A DNA stretch of 64,000 nucleotides from Thereva unica (taxonomy: Eukaryota; Arthropoda; Insecta; Diptera; Therevidae). The notes beneath the pieces are model-generated. The model made no database searches, had not been told where the DNA came from, and saw only the letters and a list, made by a program, of their open reading frames with translations. How positions within the stretch are numbered: the first letter of the stretch is position 1; each line of letters starts with the position of its first letter. The position numbers and the translations under genes are program-made. Below, one piece after another: positions 52,653 through 63,987 of the stretch. The stretch covers positions 169,026,516 to 169,090,515 of the forward strand of contig OX465281.1 in NCBI GenBank assembly GCA_949987705.1, in the 5' to 3' direction.

Positions 52653-52741
52653 ACATAATGGAAATTAATACGGTAAATCTTTTAAAGCAAAATGAAATAT
52701 AAAAGTTTTAGATAATTACGACTGAAATTTAATTTATAGAC
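52653..52741 (+). repeat. First copy of an 89-bp direct repeat
   Basis: The block CATAATGGAAATTAATACG...ATTTAATTTATAGA is contiguous here. Its second copy starts at 52,872 and is interrupted at 52,935; its last 30 bp reappear at 55,761-55,790. Confidence 0.85.
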
Positions 52742-52774
52742 GGCTAACATAAACAGGTGGATTGCCTAATTCTT

Positions 52775-52855
52775 TATAACAACCTCGACAAGGGAATCAA
52801 ATGAAAGGAAATGTAATGTAGAATAAAATAAGCTATGTGACGTAGTTCAAAATTT
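52775..52855 (+). repeat. Satellite-like fragment right of the Helitron
   Basis: AACCTCGACAAGGGAATCAAATGAAAGG...AATAAAATAAGCTATGTGACG corresponds to a diverged satellite subunit of 44,424-45,723 (CCTCGACATGGGTATCAAATGAAAG...GCAATAAGCAATGTCG). The Helitron is thus flanked on both sides by the same repeat family. Confidence 0.7.
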
Positions 52856-53521
52856 AATAAGGACACCAGTTACATAATGGAAATTAATACGATAAATTTT
52901 TTAAAGTAAAATGAAAGATAAAAGTTTTAGATAATTGTTCAAATACTTTCACAGCAAGGAATTTCCCTTGGTTATCCTTTTAATTTTGTCCGCTCAAAGT
53001 CCAATCACCGGATCACCTTTAGGGCATTTAATTTTTTATTATTACAGATGAATAACGTTAACTGATGATGATTACACACTTTCGGAACCATTGGATAAGG
53101 AAGCTTGGTCATTTGGCTACTAATGGACATCCATCAAAACATAAACATCATCATATTTGGCCAAGATCGCCACATTAATCATCATCAAATTACATCGTCA
53201 TTAATATGCTAATATAATTTAAGTTTATTAGAATTAATTTTCAATTTACGATATTCATTAAAAATTTACTCTGGTAACCCCATCACCACAATACATGCCT
53301 ACGTATAAATTAGCATTCCCACTTTTATCATCGAAGCAAAGATCACTTCAAACGTTACGGTTTTCTTTTGTATCCCCACTTGAACTTGAAATTCAAGCAA
53401 ACGATTAAATATTGTTGCGAACGAAACGCTCGCTCTCTCTGCACCGGAGCTTCACCGAGGTAAGTTGGTCCTGAACTTGTCCCTTTTTCCTCCTTTTCTT
53501 TTTTTCCAATAATAACTTTCC

Positions 53522-53842
53522 TCTGTTGTTGGGTTTCGACCAACAACAGATTTATTAATTTTCCTTGTTGTTGGGATTCGACCATCAACAAGGTTTACTA
53601 ACCATGTTCTGTTTTTGGGTTTCGACCATTAACAGATTTATTAATTTTCCTTGTTGTTGGGATTCGACCATCAACAAGGTTTACTAATATTTCGTTTGTT
53701 TTTGGGTTTCGACCATAAACAAACTACTAACCTTTCTTTGTTGTTGGGATTTGACCATCAACAAAGATACTAATATTTACTGTGTTGTTGGGATTCGACC
53801 ATCAACACATTACTTCCTTTCCTGGTTGTTTTCATACAACAG
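53522..53842. repeat. Array of eight tandem hairpins (41/45-bp units, 86-bp dimers)
   Basis: Hairpins at 53,522; 53,563; 53,608; 53,649; 53,694; 53,736; 53,781 and 53,822, with starts alternating 41 and 45 bp apart. Seven share a GTTGTTGG-GATTCGA-CCATCAAC-type core (loop GATTCGA/GTTTCGA). The outer stem bases differ between units but stay complementary: TCTG/CAGA, CCTTG/CAAGG, GTTTG/CAAAC, CTTTG/CAAAG, TGTG/CACA. Spacers are AT-rich with TTTACTAA or TACTAAC. The array lies between two splice-donor-like sites in the presumed leader of the solo LTR. Confidence 0.9.
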
Positions 53843-53930
53843 TAATTCCCTTTTCATACAAGTTCAAGGCCAACTCTAGAAAACAGGTGAGTACCTCATT
53901 TACATGCTGATAAATTTATATATATATATA

Positions 53931-55061
<1,131 letters not shown>

Positions 55062-55184
55062 CTGGTGATTCGGTGATTTATTTTACCATTTTTCTCGTTT
55101 CTTCAAAATTAAACTTCGCGATTTAGTGAACAACGTTGTAGAGGTGTTTTTGCAATTCGATAATTAATTCATAGCTTACATCGT

Positions 55185-55440
55185 TGTCGAGGGTGATCCA
55201 GGTAAATTTTGAGTGAATCTTCTTTTGAATTAATATTTTGTTAAACTTATGACTTGTCAGAAATTTTATCCCTTTTATTGAATCTTGAAGTTATTAAGAA
55301 ATTGAATTATAGTTTCCAACATTGTCGAGGGTGATTTAAGTACACTTTGAGCAAATCGTCACTTAACTAAATACTTTGATAGATCTCTAATTTCTCAGAA
55401 GTTTTGTCCTTTATTGAAATTTGAATTAATAATCTTACTA
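55185..55440 (+). repeat. Diverged tandem duplication, 138-bp period
   Basis: TGTCGAGGGTGAT occurs at 55,185 and 55,323, each followed by similar AT-rich text (TTTGAG.GAATC..C..TT..., ...TTATTGAA). It is within the presumed intron of the solo LTR. Confidence 0.6.
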
Positions 55441-55859
55441 ACTAAATTAATTCACTAAAACTAAATAACTAATTTATATGAAACTTGAATTTTTATTGAA
55501 TTACTAATATCTTGATTATTATGAATAAATTTGAAATTTTATAATCGAATCTTACTTCTTCTTTTTATTTGGTTTTTTGTTTCTTTACCTTTTTACACAG
55601 GTGTACTGCAGTTAGAAGCTAATTGCGTCCGGGAAATTCATCCATTCGTTTGAAGTTTTTAATACAAAAACATATGGTCCTTCGAGCCGGATTAGTTTAA
55701 TTTGCAGCAAAGACTCGTCCGATGGATTCCCTAATTTTATGAGTTTTTAATACAAAAACAATAATTACGACTGAAATTTAATTTATAGATGTTTTGATAT
55801 GAAGAAAGCAGTTAAATACAATCAAAAGCCATCTAAGCGCTTTTCAGTAAGTCAAAAAT

Positions 55860-56041
55860 TTAACTCCGCCGTCGCCTGGTCCCAAGTCCAGGGGTGTGAA
55901 AGGAGGAGGGTTGTCGACCTGCCGAATTGATCGTAAAAACTAGGCAAGAAACAGCATTTTTCAAAGCGGCACCGATAGCAGCGTATCCGTTGCGGGGCCG
56001 TCCCGCTCGGACCGCCAGCTAACGGATAAAAGAAGAAGAAG
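55860..56041 (+). mobile_element. Short retroposon with 11-bp target duplication and (GAA)n tail
   Basis: A GC-rich 182-bp insert in AT-rich DNA, flanked by AAGTCAAAAAT on both sides (55,849-55,859 and 56,042-56,052) and ending in AAAAGAAGAAGAAG. The (GAA)n tail is like that of the RTE-like LINE-A copy at 61,690, so it may be a 5'-truncated LINE 3' end or a SINE moved by such a LINE. No A/B box is obvious. Confidence 0.75.
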
Positions 56042-56052
56042 AAGTCAAAAAT

Positions 56053-56394
56053 AATATGAGACAATCCCCAAATGGCGATTTTGGACAAGTGAATTTCAAT
56101 TCCGTAACTACAGGTACAGGTACATTTACCCGTATGTAAGAGCAAGAGTAGTTGCGAGTACTCACGGGTGGAAATGATCAGAAAAGAGACGCAGCTATTA
56201 TTGAAATAAAAATCATATAAAATAAATTTAGCTTACTTCTTCATTTTAATTTTCAGGAATTTCAAAATTAATCAAATTGGTATATTTTATTAGTAGATTT
56301 AGGTAACAATTTTCCGCATATATCGGTCATAATATAATCGAGATGTTCAAAATTGATTGCAAAATGTCACACCCATGACTAAAAAGCAGAAAAT
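56053..56394. other. No feature seen
   Basis: AT-rich DNA between the retroposon and the foldback MITE, with no frames, repeats or RNA-like elements that I can support. Confidence 0.4.
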
Positions 56395-56873
56395 AATTAT
56401 TTAGATAAAAAAAAAACTTTTTAATATAGCACGTTTTTATAACAAACTAAAAAGTATAAAATAATTTCTCCTAGCCTCATACAGATTTAGAACCTCAAAC
56501 ATATTCCTAACACCATACAGATAGTCCTGAAAATTTGTGATTGTGAATTTGTAATAGCTATGAAAATATTTGTAAGTTTTTAAACGAAAAAACGTGGCGC
56601 CTACATGATTGATGCGAATGATTTCTCAACCCAGCTACTCTACCCTCTTTACTATTGTCTATAGCATGCGCCCCACGTTTTTTCGTTTAAAATCTTACAA
56701 ATATTTTCTTAGCTATTACAAATTCACAATCACAAATTTTCAGGACTATCTGTATGGTGTTAGGAATATGTTTGAGGTTCTAAATCTGTATGAGGCTAGG
56801 AGAAATTATTTTATACTTTTTAGTTTGTTATAAAAACGTGCTATATTAAAAAGTTTTTTTTATCTAAATAATT
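56395..56873. mobile_element. Foldback MITE, about 480 bp
   Basis: AATTATTTAGATAAAA at the left is the complement of the right end. The arms are about 210 bp and highly similar (AACCTCAAACATATTCCTAACACC and its complement are easy to see). The unpaired centre of about 65 bp lies around 56,600-56,665. No protein. Flanks are AT-rich; the target duplication is not resolved. Confidence 0.85.
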
Positions 56874-58807
56874 TTTAAGGAAAAAATCACGCACGCACTT
56901 CACTTTTCTTTAAATGTAGAACATCTACTGAAAAACATAGGCACCCGTTTATCCATAGCATATATGCACGTGCACGCACACAAGTACCCCCACCTCGCAA
57001 TGAGACCAACACCAATAATTACCCGCCAAAAATTTGAAAGAATTGATATATTTTAATTGCACCCCATCTATGACAAAGAATAGTGAACACCATTTATGGC
57101 AATATTACATCACTCTTCGTTTTACCTATGATTATCAATTTCCATAAAATATACAAAATACATTTCATAAATAATAGAAAATCTGTTGTCATAATTCAGT
57201 TGTTTACTTTCTTTGAAACTTTATACATATCTAGCATTGGAATGTACCTTTTTACGTAAGCATGAATAAATATGTTTATTGCCACATTCCTACAAGTTAG
57301 TGTTTGGGCTAGATCGGGGTGAAAAAGGGCCCGGGTTCGATTCTTGATGAATTTGAGTACTCTTTTTTAGCTACGATGATTTATTGTAGTATAATAAACT
57401 AAGCCTGCTTTAATGGTACAATCTCAAAGCGGCGACTAATTAAAACCTTTGGTACATATTTAATTGTGAGCTATAACTCAGTCTATAATAAGCTTTAAAC
57501 TTTTTGAATCAAATATATTCTTAAAAATGCTTTTGTTACATATGTAAATAAGTTTTACCATTTCAATTCAATTACCTACATAGTTTAGTTCAATCAATCC
57601 AATTAAGCAAAATCTTTTACTTATTGTTGTAAAATAATAAGGACTGACAAAGTGAAATGGTAAGCATCCTCATTGGATAAAGTTTGCAATACAATTCCAT
57701 TAAAAGACACATCTATACATTTTTTAGGTAAATTTAAAAACAAAAACAGAAATACCAAGTATCGTGTCGGAACACATTGTCATTATTGAGTTTCTTTTAA
57801 ATATTGTTTTCAGTTTTAAACGTGCCGGAACGAAACGTTGTCCTCACATGGCAAACACACATTTGTAACCAATTTCAGGTTTGGTTTGCTATAAATAGTT
57901 TCAATTTGTTATAATTAATTAACTTGGCGTTTACTTCCGTGGATTTAATAACTTGATTTGAATAAACCAGATTTAAATTTATTGAATTTTTTATTGTATA
58001 TTTTTCGATATAGTTAATTTATTAAAGGGCCTCTAGTTGAATTAGTTTAAATACGATAATTTTAAACTTTAATTGTATAACCAAACTAAGGAAGTGATAT
58101 CTAAAGCCCAAACACAGCTGCACAATCAAATGAATCAAAATAAATTTCATTAAATTATTCCCTTTGAACTGATCCAAACCCTTACAGTAATTGAGGTACT
58201 AGCTACCATCCCTTAAGATTAAATAAATCAGGACTTAAATGATAAACCATTCGGTCTCCTTACTTGGCAACAAAATTTAATAGCTAACGTTGACGTCGGC
58301 ATAATTCGTAAAAAAAATTTCTAACCAATAACGTTTAACAACTTAAATTGCCTCCATCCCAGGATAAATTTAGAGTAAAATTTCGAAAGCATGTTGGGGA
58401 AGTCTGCAGGCGCCATTAAAGTTGCAAGATGCCCACCAGTAAAGAAGAGCACTAAAAGTTTACAGCTCATAAATTGCCGCATTTTCACTGCGGAAGTTTG
58501 GACCTAATGATTTAAAATCCTTATTAAAACTCCTCGCCTATTTCCAAAATTTAGTTGCCGTAAACTCGTTTGTGTGAAATAATAAACAACTAGAAAAAAA
58601 CCTGATGCAACGCCTTTAAAATAAAAAAAAACCTATGGGCACTGTCCGTGGAAGGAAAAAGGTATCTACAGAGATAACATAATACTCCGTATAAAGATGC
58701 GACAGCTAGAATAAAGAACCCGAACGCTTTTCGCATCGGCAGACCTCTGAGATTGCCTTCACCTTAGCAACATGCAACATATTAGAATTTCCAGATACAC
58801 AAGGAGG
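56874..58807. other. AT-rich region without recognisable genes
   Basis: Almost 2 kb with only short random frames. A CCCGGGTTCGATTC string at about 57,340 recalls a tRNA T-arm, but no tRNA cloverleaf can be built around it. No clear repeats. Confidence 0.45.
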
Positions 58808-59515
58808 CGAACGTGGTCATGGTCTGCAGCACAAGACATGCGGTGAGTTTAATGATAAGGAAGCCAAAGTTTTAGGGAGGCAAGGAGAGGAACTGACAAC
58901 AGAATGTTTCTCGCAACATTGTCATCTTTCAAACATTTACGTCTAGCGCTACATTGAAGGATTTCTGATGCTTTGAATTTTAACTTTTCTTAGAACATTC
59001 AGTAGATTTTTTAATGACTCTGATATTCACTTCTAATTTCACTTGATTTTAAATTCGTTTGCGATATTTGTAAAATAGGTACTTGGTTGAGGGTTTTTTG
59101 GTTACGGTTTTTCGATTTTTTTTATTTTCTGGTATTTAACTAGAATGATTTTACAAACGAATTTAGGAAATTATTCTTTATTTTATTTTATCTGAATTTG
59201 ATGTTGGATTTTGTCTTTAAGAAGGTCTTTTATTTTAGGTATATTGTGGGCGTAGATTTTTGGACACAGCTTTTTGTAAAAAATGCAAAAAAGTCGCACA
59301 ACCTGGGGAATTGTTTGCAAAGCGTTTCTCGCAAAGCGCATAAACAAGCTGAGCCAAATCTGAATTTCTTTCGATTTCCAAAATATGGGACAAGTGCTTT
59401 TCATAAATGCTTGTAAATTAATATCCCCGTCGACAATAAAAATTGCGTACGTTTGCGCAAAACATTGCGATCGTAGTTGTTTTGGTTGTTTTTGCCCTCT
59501 ATTCGGTCAATACAA
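58808..59515 (+). repeat. Left copy of a diverged inverted repeat pair
   Basis: Reads CGAACGTGGTCATGGTCTGC..., continues through CTCGCAACATTGTCATCTTTC, TTTCGATTTCCAAAATATGGG and TTCATAAATGCTTGTAAA, and fades near 59,515. The complement of all these blocks is found, in order, in 60,545-62,662. Identity is roughly 80% by eye. The family is unknown; there are no protein motifs. Confidence 0.75.
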
Positions 59516-60544
59516 GCATGGCTGCCTACTAAATTCATTCCGCCTGGTATAAATGAATATATTATGTGGCTGTAGGGGTGGGATCCGCGGATCTGACAGG
59601 GTTGGTTTTGGGCTCCAACTAGAGCTTATCCAAAGGTCTATTTCTACACAAAAAAATGGTGGGGTGTTTTCATAAGCAAATATGAACCACTCCAATTTAG
59701 TTATAAGGATTGTCCTCGGGGTAGTTTTCGATCAAGTTAGAGGGTTGACTTTATTTCTGTTGAATTCGTTATACCCAAATTAATGTAATGAGTAAATGGC
59801 GACATTATTAGCGGTTGGTATCAGCTCTTCCGCAGCTAAATGTTTTCTTATATTGCGTTCATTGAACGTTCAATTTTTCAAGTACCTAACAAAATCTGAT
59901 CCCAATGTCGTCCCATCCTAAATTTTTGCATTATGTACGGTTAAGATTGTATGTACAAAATATATTTTTTTTTTAAATTTGAAAAAACATTATTTTGAGA
60001 TAATCCAAAAACAAAATTTTCAAAATGCCGGAAAAAGTTTTATTTTTACTAATATTCCTATGTTGTAAATCAAACTAAAGCCTTATTAAAGCAGAAGAAG
60101 CTGGTGCTACTTTCAGCTTTCTATGTCAAATAGTTTTGGAACTAGTTCAATTTAAAGATTTCAAAATTTGTTAAAATTTTAAGATTTTCGACTTTTTGGA
60201 AATTTATAACTAAAAAATTAGAAGTCAAAAAATTTGAAAACTTGTTTTTTAGTTTCCACCAGAAAAACAAATATAAAGAAATTATAACAATCGGAGGTGG
60301 TGAGGTCCAAACCACTGGTTGATTTGATATGGAATGACCCGGTTGTAATATACTTTTTTTCATCTTCCTAACATTGTTTGCAGTATATAATATTTACGTT
60401 CTCAATATTTAACAGTTGATAAGGGGACTCTTAAACGGATAAATCCTGTAATTGCAAGTCCGTTCCGTTCTATCATACGTTTTCCCTGAAAATTGACTTG
60501 ACATGAAGCCTTTCCTCATTTTCATTAATTAAAGTGTTTACAAA
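59516..60544. other. Spacer between the inverted copies
   Basis: AT-rich, with no frames or repeats that I can assign. Confidence 0.4.
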
Positions 60545-61064
60545 TAACAAGGAATGTATTGAACCTATTTTTAATTTATTTTTACCAAAACAATTTCGAT
60601 CGAATTGTTTTGAGCAGACGTACAATTTTTTATTGTGGGCGGGGATTTAACTTTACAAGCATTTATGAAAAGCACTTGTCCCAGATTTTGGAAATCGAAA
60701 GAATTTCATATTTGGCTGAGCACGTTTATGCGCTTTGCAACTGTGGATGATGCAAACACCTCTCCAGGATGTGCGACTTTGTGGCATTTTCTATAAAAAA
60801 TGTGTCCGAAAATCTACACCCACAATATACCTACAACAAAAGACATACGTAAAGCCAAAACCCAACATTTTAAGGCAATAGCGAAAATTCAGATAAAATA
60901 AAATAAAGTAAAATTACCTAAATTCGTTTCTAAAATCAATCGAGTAAGTCAATACCGAAATACCAGAAAAAAGTCGTAATCAAAACCTCAACCAAGTACC
61001 TATTTTAAAAATATCGCTAATTCTCTCACCAAGAATTTGAAATCAAGTGAAATTGATAGTGAAT

Positions 61065-61690
61065 CTGGTAGATAAATTCTGCTACCTCGGTAGCATTATT
61101 ACCGAAAATGGTGGAGCAGAAGAAGACGTAAGTTCCAGAATAAATAAAGCACGAGGTCCATATGCATGCCTGTCCCGCATATGGAGGTCAACGGTGATCT
61201 CCACTAACACCAAATTGCGGCTGTTCAACTCCAACGTGAAGGCAGCTCTTTTGTATGGTTGCGGAACATGTAAAGTCACCCAATTCATCACAGGGCGCCT
61301 ACAAGTCTTCGTCAACAGATGCCTTCGTCGTATCCTAAAAATCCGCTGGCAAGATAGAATTTCAAACGAAGAACTATGGCGCCGTGCCGGCCAAGAAAGG
61401 ATAGACGACCAAATCAGGCGAAGGAAATGGAATTGGGTTAGCCACACCTTGCGACGCGAAAACGAAAATCTATCCAAACAGGCCCTTGACTGGAGTCCGC
61501 AAGGTTCCCGTCGAGTAGGAAGACCTAGAACAACGTGGAGGAGAACCCTACTAGAAGAAGCCGCAACAACTGGGAGATCCTGGTCGGAGCTAAAAAGCTG
61601 TCGCGCAAAACAGAGTCCGCTGGAGGGCAACTGTTTCCGCCCAATGTCCCATGAGGGATTAAAGGAGTTTAAAGAAGAAGAAGAAGAAGT
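61065..61690 (+). mobile_element. 5'-truncated LINE-A copy with (GAA)n tail
   Basis: Encodes the C-terminal end of the LINE-A RT (DKFCYLGSIITENGG, LFNSNVKAALLYGC, CLRRILKIRWQD, LDWSPQGSRRVGRPRTTWRR), nearly identical to 13,830-14,425 and better preserved. A 1-nt insertion near 61,593 shifts the last 25 codons. The element ends in AAAGAAGAAGAAGAAG at 61,690, which defines the family 3' end. Confidence 0.88.
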
Positions 61691-61728
61691 GCTTGACGTA
61701 AATGTTTGAAAGATGACAATGTTGTGAG

Positions 61729-62554
61729 CAGCGTTGCCAGACGTCCCGATTTTTGCGGGACGTCCCGATTTTAGAGTTAAAAATCAATGTCCCTCGCGGG
61801 ACGTTAAAAATCCCAATTTTTTAGTAAATTCATCTGAATTCTTGTGACGCTACCAACACGGACACTCCCACCTCACATATCTCTGTGGCTGTCACTATTT
61901 GGTTTCAGTGTGCTGCTTAGGGTAGAGTGGGCCAGTCTGTGTTCTGCCGTCAATGTCGTCTGTTGTCTGTTGTGTGGCGTTTATATTGTTTAATTACGGA
62001 GTCAGTAGGAAAGTAAGTTAAGATGAGCGACAGTTTTGGTTCTAATAATAATCTTTCGAATTCGGAAGCAACACAAACACCTGAGAAGAAGGTGAAATTA
62101 GATAAACGGCTAACAAAATACAACCCTAATTGGGAGCAAAATTACGATTGGTTAAGTATCTCAAAAAATTAATTTAAGGCATTTTGCCGTTTATGTAAAA
62201 GGGAATTCAGTATATCCCATGGTGGAGCAAATGACGTTCTCAAGCATTCGAGAGGAGCTAATCATATGAAGATAGTCAGCTCACGTGCTTCAAATTCTTT
62301 GATGAACTATTTTTCCAAGCCGAGTACTTCCGAGTACTTATCTGATAAATATAAGTAAAAATTGTAATAATCATTAATAATAATTAACCATGTATTTTCC
62401 ACATGTTTATTAATATAAAGTCTGAAAATAAGAAGAACATTTTGCATTTTCTTGTATTTTTTCGCATGTCCCGATTTTTACAACAAAATCCCGCTTTTTG
62501 TCTGCTTCACTAGTCTTAATCCCGATTTACGAAAAAAATAATCTGGCAACGCTG
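61729..62554 (+). mobile_element. hAT derivative, 826 bp, with 8-bp target duplication
   Basis: Ends CAGCGTTGCCAGA and TCTGGCAACGCTG are hAT-type inverted repeats. The flanks GTTGTGAG (61,721-61,728) and GTTGCGAG (62,555-62,562) are the 8-bp duplication with one later mutation; the uninterrupted copy at 58,915 has the same site once. It keeps the 5' part of a transposase gene and has lost the rest. Confidence 0.9.
62023..62358 (+). pseudogene. hAT transposase N-terminus with BED zinc finger, one stop
   Basis: ATG 62,023 starts MSDSFGSNNN...; after 49 codons a TAA (62,170) interrupts, and the same frame continues to TAA 62,356. The second part has FCRLCKREFSISHGGANDVLKHSRGANH split over C-x2-C and H-x-x-x-x-x-H, the BED-type zinc finger of hAT transposases. 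The catalytic RNase-H-like domain and dimerisation region are deleted. Without its stop it could have encoded a bare DNA-binding protein of about 111 residues. Confidence 0.8.
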
Positions 62555-62662
62555 GTTGCGAGAAACATTCTGTTGTCAGTTCCTTTCCTTACCCCCTAAA
62601 ATTCTAGCTCCTTATCGACAAACTCAACGCATGTCTTGTGCTGCGGACCATGACCACGCTCG

Positions 62663-63822
62663 AGTTATGGACATCAACAAATAACTAATAGTATTAATAA
62701 TATTTTATCAACATGTTGCGATAATGCACCTGCACTCCAAGGTTCCCATATCCATTTCCTATCTCCAGACAAAATTCTCAAGAAAATATCCAAAGAGCAT
62801 TTTTCATATCTAAATTCCACAAAATTATCCCACACACAATTTGCACAAGTAGAATCTTAGATCTTAAGTTACTTTTAAGATTCAGTCTCGATGTACCGTT
62901 GAATGAAAGTAGATTAAATCCAGTTCAAATAAATTTTGTGTTTTAATTTTTTTTATTAATGATATAATTAAATTTTTAACTGATGCAGTCGGTAGGATAC
63001 CACGGTTTATCTTATGCGATTACGGGATTTGAAAGTGAAATTCAGATAAAGACAGTTTTTCTACGGAAATTTTTTTAAATTAATTTATCGGCGATCGATA
63101 TTAGTAGAGAAATTTCCGGTACCGACGGATTATCGATATATAACGAAAAGTGTTTTTTTTTGTCTGTTTTCACACAATTAATTCCTGGTGACTTTTAAGT
63201 CCTCAAATCGGACCCTACAGAAGGATGACATCAAATTTCTTCACGATCATCGTTGGCTCAATTTGTTCAGAATTAGCAATTTAATTTCTGACTCAATAAA
63301 AAGGTGCCGGAAGGGTGTGATCCAATAAAAAGATAACTTTTTCCAATAACCAAATTACTATTTATTCGCAATTAATTATTAGATTTTCTCAAATATAAAT
63401 TCAATAAAAATTCAACAAATTGCCAAAATATTTCAATTCAATCTTAAATTCGTTATTAATTCGTGATTTAGTACTTGAAAATTCGTAAATTATTCTTTAT
63501 TTGTTTGTAAATAAGAATTACCAAAATATTGCTTGCTCTGATAGCTTAATTGATAACGCCACCTATCTGTCAGATGACGATTGATGTTTCGCCTGATGTG
63601 TTCTGCAATTAGAACAACCAGGAATAACCTTTGTGTTGCTGCACTCTGGTTTCGTTTCTTGGGAATCGCTTGGGATTTGTTTGCTGCTTGCTGCCTGGTT
63701 GCTGCTTGCTGCTCTGGTTGCGGCTTGCTGGACTGCTTTGCCTTGTTTCTTCGCAAATTCGTCCCTCTGTGGTTGGTTAGAGTAACTGCTGAAATCAATT
63801 TTGGTGATTAAGTTACTGCTGT
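62663..63822. other. Mostly featureless, with a glutamine-rich minus-strand frame
   Basis: AT-rich up to about 63,580, then a GC-richer stretch with TGCTTGCTGC repeats (63,670-63,735). The minus strand has a 102-codon frame (63,798-63,490) rich in Q and A across these repeats. Low complexity makes it doubtful as a gene. The stretch may be the leader or LTR of an element that continues beyond the window. Confidence 0.35.
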
Positions 63823-63987
63823 ATTAAAGACTTCAAAACTGTCTTTAATTCGGGCTTTACTGGGAAAAGACCTCAATTCTGTCTTTTCAGAATGCTAAGT
63901 TCGATACTTAGGCTTTGAAATTGATTTATTGCTAAGATACAGATTTTATCTTCTAGTTCAAGACTCTAGAAAGATTAAAAGCAATCT
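63823..63987. repeat. Series of six consecutive mini-hairpins
   Basis: Perfect stems at 63,823-63,849 (ATTAAAGAC/GTCTTTAAT), 63,864-63,888 (GAAAAGAC/GTCTTTTC), 63,895-63,911 (CTAAGT/ACTTAG), 63,934-63,952 (AAGATA/TATCTT), 63,952-63,970 (TCTAG/CTAGA) and 63,972-63,987 (AGATT/AATCT). Three have 9-nt loops of one type (TTCAAAACT, CTCAATTCT, TTCAAGACT). Stems differ completely between units. Confidence 0.75.

Larger units (their letters stand above)
60545..62662 (-). repeat. Right copy of the inverted pair, interrupted twice
   Basis: Complementary to 58,808-59,515. It is interrupted by a LINE-A 3' end (about 61,065-61,690, with loss of some 75-95 bp of the repeat) and by a hAT element (61,729-62,554). 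It ends ...CATGACCACGCTCG at 62,662. Confidence 0.75.

Noticed and set aside
53522..53842. CRISPR-like appearance (short repeats with even spacing)
   Set aside because: The repeated part is a dyad with variable stems and AT-rich similar spacers, in a eukaryotic transposon setting without cas genes. It is a tandem hairpin repeat.
55852..56145. 97-codon minus-strand frame
   Set aside because: It overlaps the retroposon and both target duplications, so it cannot be an original gene.
57300..57360. Possible tRNA or tRNA-derived SINE head (GGTTCGATTC)
   Set aside because: No acceptor stem, D-arm or anticodon arm can be paired around it, and no tail or target duplication was found.
63490..63798. 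Glutamine-rich 102-codon minus-strand frame as a host gene
   Set aside because: It spans a TGCTTGCTGC simple repeat, has no domain and no promoter or intron signals. Low-complexity repeats often give such frames.
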